NCBI GenBank assembly: GCA_035591015.1
Contig: JAXIUW010226952.1
Location: 1-10,351 of the forward strand
DNA from: Cephalothrix simula
Taxonomy: Eukaryota; Nemertea; Palaeonemertea; Archinemertea; Cephalotrichidae
Reading direction: 5' to 3'
DNA length: 10,351 nucleotides
In this document: positions 7,783 to 10,351 of the stretch, in pieces
Layout: every line of letters starts with the position of its first letter
Numbering within the stretch: position 1 is the first letter of the stretch
The notes under the pieces: model-generated
What the model was told of the DNA's origin: nothing
What the model saw: only the letters and a program-made list of their open reading frames with translations
Database searches by the model: none
Made by a program: the position numbers and the translations under genes

Positions 7783-8210
7783 TAGTCTTGAAAATATAAA
7801 CCTGTTCCTATATTTTTTTATAAGGATTCAGAATATATATGGGTCAAGGATGTCAGGGTCCCCACTTCGGAGATTTTCGCGGGGGGGTACCTCTTAAATC
7901 GTGTGGCCAATTTATCTATACTATTGTGTATACATGTAGTTTTTCAAAATCTTAGTTCGAAATATCAATGAAAGAATAACTACTTATGATAGTATGATTC
8001 GAATGTGATATAATCTTCTAAATCCTACATGATCCGAAATATTCTTTTTAATAAGTCCCAATTCTAGGCAAGAGTTTGGAGTGGAGTAGAGTACAGCCAG
8101 TACACGTACGATTTTAAGAGTGGATACAATTTCCAGAAATATTGTTTCGCCACGCGTCAGCTGCGTTTTCTCCTGGTGTGATCAGTAACACTAACACGTC
8201 CCGTACAAGT

Positions 8211-8250
8211 GAATAGTGTCTTCCGTACCTGAATAGTGTCTTCCGTACCT
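8211..8250. repeat. Exact 20-bp tandem duplication
   Basis: GAATAGTGTCTTCCGTACCT occurs twice without interruption (8211-8230 and 8231-8250). A partial related copy, CCCGTACAAGT, lies just upstream near 8200-8210. Confidence 0.9.
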
Positions 8251-8383
8251 ATCCAAAAACTTGTAATACATGTCGCATTGTAGATTTTTTGTAGGGTTGT
8301 TTAATTATCCCTCCGCTGATGTAGCCTTAGTTTTCAATAAACAGATAAACGTTACCTCACCCCAGCTCCGCCCGCTTCACTAA

Positions 8384-8428
8384 CGTTGATCGCGCACACC
8401 GGAGAAATGGGGGGGGGGATGATCAACG
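8384..8428. repeat. 8-bp inverted repeat flanking a G10 run
   Basis: CGTTGATC (8384-8391) and GATCAACG (8421-8428) are complementary. Between them is a run of ten G residues at 8409-8418. Function is unknown; the homopolymer length may vary. Confidence 0.5.
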
Positions 8429-8668
8429 GTCTTTAAAACAGACCAATGTACTGTAGCCTACAGTTTTGAGATCTTTTGACAGAAGGAGAATATAGCTATA
8501 GTCACGCGCTAGTCTCACAAAGTGATTAGACTGGTCAGTGAACTGGTTTATGCATTAGTCCTAAGCATTGGTTGTGAAGAATCGGGACATTGTGGTAGGG
8601 AAACCAGTTTAGACCAAAAGCACACAGCATGAGATCAACAAACAAAACTATTATTATTTTTATATAAT

Positions 8669-8774
8669 TTACTCCGCACGGGCCTGAAAATTGTTTTTTT
8701 CCGGCTCATAAAAATGTTCAATAATATGTTTTACCAGTTCAGCCAACTCTGCTTCGATTTCAGAAGGATTTTGA
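8669..8774 (-). CDS. Putative terminal exon of an unrecognised gene
   Basis: On the minus strand a T-rich tract ends in TTTTTCAG (AG at 8776-8775), followed by a 34-residue frame ending in TAA at 8671-8669. The residues QNPSEIEAELAELVKHII, then EHFYEPEKNNFQARAE, are strongly helical and charged and look like real coding sequence. The same frame upstream of the acceptor looks like intron. I do not recognise the family. The first base of the exon is the third base of a split codon. A possible upstream donor, CCT|GTAAGC (GT at 9052-9051), would give a phase-compatible join, but that upstream segment has no ATG before an in-frame TGA. A real gene would therefore have to extend rightward, antisense to the OAS exon, or use other exons. 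It could also be a gene remnant. Confidence 0.4.
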
Positions 8775-9029
8775 CTGAAAAATAAAAAAAAACAATGGGT
8801 TAATATTTTGCTATATGAGATTGCGGTTCTTGGATAAGCATTTCGAAACAATGATTTTTGGAAAATATTAACACAGACATATGGGGGTGGGGTGGGGTGT
8901 CGTGACCTGATTCCCGGTTTTATACAATCAGTGTATGTCAATTTTTTCCATGACCTCCTGCCTTTTATCGAAAAAATTAATACGTGATCAATAATTTAAT
9001 AGATTATTGATTATTGAAAAATCAAAAAT

Positions 9030-9039
9030 GGGATTTCCC
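9030..9039 (+). promoter_or_regulatory. kappaB (Rel/NF-kB) binding site
   Basis: GGGATTTCCC matches the GGGRNWYYCC consensus at every position, with GGGA and TCCC half-sites. It lies 53 bp upstream of the chosen OAS start codon. Rel-family factors are conserved through invertebrates and drive immune genes, so the placement is meaningful, though it is a single short site. Confidence 0.55.
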
Positions 9040-9069
9040 AGTTTACGCTTACAGGTATTTTGGATATGT

Positions 9070-9077
9070 TTTCGGTT
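9070..9077 (-). promoter_or_regulatory. IRF core element
   Basis: The minus strand reads AACCGAAA, which fits the IRF core AANNGAAA and extends to TAAACCGAAA, one base short of a tandem GAAACCGAAA ISRE-type core. It lies 30 bp downstream of the kappaB site and 15 bp before the OAS ATG. Only six bases are fixed in the core, so chance occurrence is quite possible. Confidence 0.35.
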
Positions 9078-9092
9078 TATTTGTCTTTCAAG

Positions 9093-9284
9093 ATGGCTAA
9101 CCAAAGTTCGAGTTTTTTAGACAAAGACTATACCAATAAATCAGGATTTAATTCGTATATTGCTGATAATTTACAACCAACAGATGAGTCTAAGAAAGAT
9201 TGTCAAGAAACAGTGAACGGAATAGCTAATTTCCTCAAAACAGGCAAAGAAACTGCCTTTCTAAATGTTGCCGAAATAGTCAAG
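9093..9284 (+). CDS. OAS: 2'-5'-oligoadenylate synthetase-like protein, first coding exon
   Basis: OAS enzymes bind double-stranded RNA and polymerise ATP into 2'-5' oligoadenylates. In vertebrates this activates RNase L. Invertebrates have OAS without a clear RNase L. This exon encodes 64 residues and ends AAG|GTATGT in phase 0. FNSYIADNLQPTDESKKDC (19-37) and QETVNGIANFLKT (39-51) parallel the human OAS1 N-terminal helix LDKFIEDYLLPD...AIDIICGFLKE. The closing EIVK (61-64) corresponds to KVVK, immediately before the GGSxGKGT catalytic loop that the next exon should supply. The catalytic aspartates are also expected there, and no such exon is visible before the window ends. I chose ATG 9093 for its AAGATGG context. 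An in-frame ATG at 9066 would add nine residues. It could instead be a related nucleotidyltransferase. Confidence 0.68.
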
Positions 9285-9353
9285 GTATGTACATGCATTA
9301 GTTTTTTACTTTCCTCTTCGATCCTTTTCGCTTATCGATTGTAATCTAATAAC

Positions 9354-9515
9354 TTTTTTGCCCATCTACTGTAAAACAAACAAATCTACTGTAAAACAAG
9401 TCATTTTTGCCCATCTACTGTAAAACAAGTAATTTTTTCCCACCAACTGTAAAACAAGTCATTTTTGCCCATCTATACTGTAAAACAAGTCATTTCTACT
9501 GCAAAACATAAGTCA
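9354..9515. repeat. Minisatellite with 29-31 bp units
   Basis: About six imperfect copies of a unit containing CCCATCTACTGTAAAACAAG followed by TCATTTTTG. The second copy is shortened to about 20 bp, the fourth has CCACCAACTG, the fifth has an extra TA (ATCTATACTG), and the last is truncated (TCTACTGCAAAACATAAG). Confidence 0.85.
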
Positions 9516-9638
9516 TAAAAGTGCATGGTCAGGGGTCAAGGTAATCGACGCAGCAAAAATTTTAAAAAATCATAAAATACTATTTTGTGCAGGTCAATAT
9601 ATGGCGTAGCCCACTGGAAACTTTGCAGACTAGGTGGT

Positions 9639-9665
9639 GGGTGCCCCGGGGGTGGGTGTTTTGGG
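9639..9665 (+). repeat. Canonical G-quadruplex motif
   Basis: Four guanine tracts are arranged GGG, six-base loop, GGGGG, T, GGG, six-base loop, GGG, fitting the G3+N1-7 rule. The first loop contains CCCC, which could pair with the neighbouring G run and compete. The phrase GGTGGTGGGTG recurs in shortened form near 9700 (TTGGTGGGTG). Confidence 0.55.
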
Positions 9666-9759
9666 AATTTTAGAGATAAATTAGTTTGACGTCAGGCTAG
9701 TTGGTGGGTGTTTCGACATTTTACCAGAAATATAACCAAAGTGTCAGACTATGTGGGTA

Positions 9760-9865
9760 AAAATTTTGTCGCGAAAGCAAAAAATCTTAAACTTTTCCAC
9801 AAATTTTTTGAAGTTTTCTTTCACGACATAATTTTTAAAATTTTTCCCTTTCGCGACAAAATTTT
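9760..9865. repeat. 18-bp perfect inverted repeat (foldback)
   Basis: AAAATTTTGTCGCGAAAG (9760-9777) is the exact complement of CTTTCGCGACAAAATTTT (9848-9865), with 70 bp between. A near-direct copy of the right arm, CTTTCACGACATAATTTTT, starts near 9819. This suggests arms of a small non-autonomous element. Confidence 0.75.
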
Positions 9866-9877
9866 AAAAATTTTTTT

Positions 9878-9889
9878 GTTGCGCGCAAC
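9878..9889. repeat. GTTGCGCGCAAC palindrome flanked by T and A runs
   Basis: This is a perfect 12-bp palindrome preceded by seven T residues and followed by C and eight A residues, giving an extended hairpin. It is CpG-rich within an AT-rich context and adjoins the preceding inverted repeat. Confidence 0.6.
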
Positions 9890-10351
9890 CAAAAAAAATT
9901 AGTTTCAGATTAAGGCGTAGCCGAGTGATTATCGTCATTCATCACGAATTAACTTCTAAAGGTCCTTTTAATATACAATGTATTTGGAGCACCCTTGCAA
10001 TAATTTTCTTCATAAAAAAGCTTCTAGACGAATTACATGTAAATGACTGGAAAGTCACGTGAGAATGCTCTAAGATATATGTTATCAACCACCATTTAAG
10101 TGAAAATCATAGCTATTTTAACTTTTGAAAATTATTTGAGAATTATTTACCATGTTACATTAGATTCGGGTTGAAATTGGTCAACTTATTTATAAGGGCA
10201 CACACTCTGTACATAATAGGATGATAATCGTATTGCCTTGGGCGCAAGAGGATGACTCACTTCATGGCTCACAGCGACTCAGCTCCTCTCAAATATAGGA
10301 ATATAGGACTATTTTTGGAAAAATATAGGACTTTATAGAACTTCGGGACCG

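Larger units (their letters stand above)
7227..7930. mobile_element. Foldback/MITE-like element with long inverted arms
   Basis: The two halves are imperfect reverse complements over most of their length. The outer arms are 7227-7322 and 7850-7930: TACACAATA at the left end, TATTGTGTA at the right end, then the shared TTGGCCACACGATTTAA and GTGGGGACCCTGA. The inner arms are 7537-7634 and 7741-7840, sharing ATATATATTCTGAATCC, TATATTTTCAAGACTAAAG and CCCCTAGCG. The loop is 7635-7740. There is no coding capacity. If the outermost TA on each side is the target duplication, the ends read CACAATA, which would suit a Tc1/mariner-type non-autonomous element, but this family assignment is a guess. Without its nested insertion the element would be 499 bp. 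Confidence 0.85.
7931..8668. other. Intergenic stretch between the foldback element and the minus-strand exon
   Basis: No gene is recognised. It contains a 20-bp tandem duplication (8211-8250) and an 8-bp inverted repeat around a G10 run (8384-8428). The rest is ordinary AT-rich sequence. Confidence 0.5.
8775..9092 (+). promoter_or_regulatory. Upstream region of the OAS-like gene
   Basis: This AT-rich segment contains a G-rich patch (GGGGG-T-GGGG-T-GGGG, about 8883-8897), a perfect kappaB decamer at 9030-9039 and an IRF core at 9070-9077. It would also contain the intron of the putative minus-strand gene. A possible acceptor, TTACAG at 9049-9054, precedes the first in-frame ATGs, so a 5' untranslated intron is possible. 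Confidence 0.5.
9285..10351 (+). other. OAS-like gene intron 1 (partial)
   Basis: This is sequence downstream of the GTATGT donor at 9285. No GGSLGKGT-type exon is visible, so the intron appears to continue past the right edge. It holds a minisatellite (9354-9515), a G-quadruplex motif (9639-9665), an inverted repeat (9760-9865) and a palindrome (9878-9889). The end has ATATAGGA three times (10293, 10301 and 10323). The plus-strand frame 9708-9902 is inside the inverted repeat and is not a likely gene. Confidence 0.55.

Noticed and set aside
8777-8941. Upstream part of the 90-aa minus-strand ORF as coding sequence
   Set aside because: The residues before the acceptor look like translated intron (polypyrimidine tract giving FFLFF) and the composition differs from the charged tail after it.
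9354-9515. CRISPR-like array of short repeats
   Set aside because: The repeats are contiguous degenerate minisatellite units without unique spacers, in a eukaryotic intron.
9914-9960. tRNA-like or SINE-like segment (GCGTAGCCGAGTGATTA resembles a Ser/Leu tRNA A-box region)
   Set aside because: No convincing B box (GGTTCGANTCC) at the right distance and no cloverleaf. Best read as chance or a badly decayed SINE.

Overview
The window is nuclear DNA from an animal, most likely a marine invertebrate. The genes are split by short GT-AG introns, the background is AT-rich, ACATGT/TACATGTA-type words recur, and much of the space is repeats. A mollusc or other lophotrochozoan is my best guess, but the sequence alone does not fix the phylum. 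There are no prokaryotic operons, CRISPR arrays or intact transposase genes.

Three protein genes are recognisable. (1) On the minus strand, 2660 to 2122 is the first coding exon of a DXO/Dom3Z/Rai1-type RNA decapping exoribonuclease. It reads leftward into an intron that runs off the window. (2) On the plus strand, starting 327 bp away and divergent from it, is a complete seven-exon PDZD11 gene (2987-5057, 156 aa). The hallmark of every exon can be aligned with the vertebrate protein. (3) At 9093-9284 on the plus strand is the first coding exon of a 2'-5'-oligoadenylate synthetase-like gene. It ends in a perfect donor just before the expected GGS catalytic-loop exon. A perfect kappaB site (9030-9039) and an IRF core (9070-9077) lie directly upstream. 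A fourth, unrecognised gene is suggested by a terminal-exon-like ORF on the minus strand at 8774-8669.

Layout: 1-2121 is DXO intron 1. 2661-2986 is the shared DXO/PDZD11 promoter, with a TATA box and an upstream ORF on the PDZD11 side. 2987-5057 is PDZD11. 5058-8668 is intergenic and full of repeats: a CpG-rich block of GATATCGC-type palindromes (5552-6100), an inverted repeat enclosing telomere-like repeats and a hammerhead-like motif (6475-6649), an AT-rich gap, and a 704-bp foldback element (7227-7930). That element carries a nested 205-bp insertion with a 9-bp target duplication. 8669-9092 holds the putative minus-strand exon and the OAS upstream region. 9285-10351 is OAS intron 1, with a 29-31 bp minisatellite, a G-quadruplex motif and a second foldback structure.

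Functionally, DXO (5'-end RNA quality control) and OAS (dsRNA sensing) both deal with non-self or defective RNA. PDZD11 is a small junction/transport adaptor. The strongest structural relation is the head-to-head DXO/PDZD11 pair. I found no clear new multi-gene system. The most notable items are the putative immune enhancer at OAS, the nested foldback element with an internal empty site, and the palindrome-rich repeat block.
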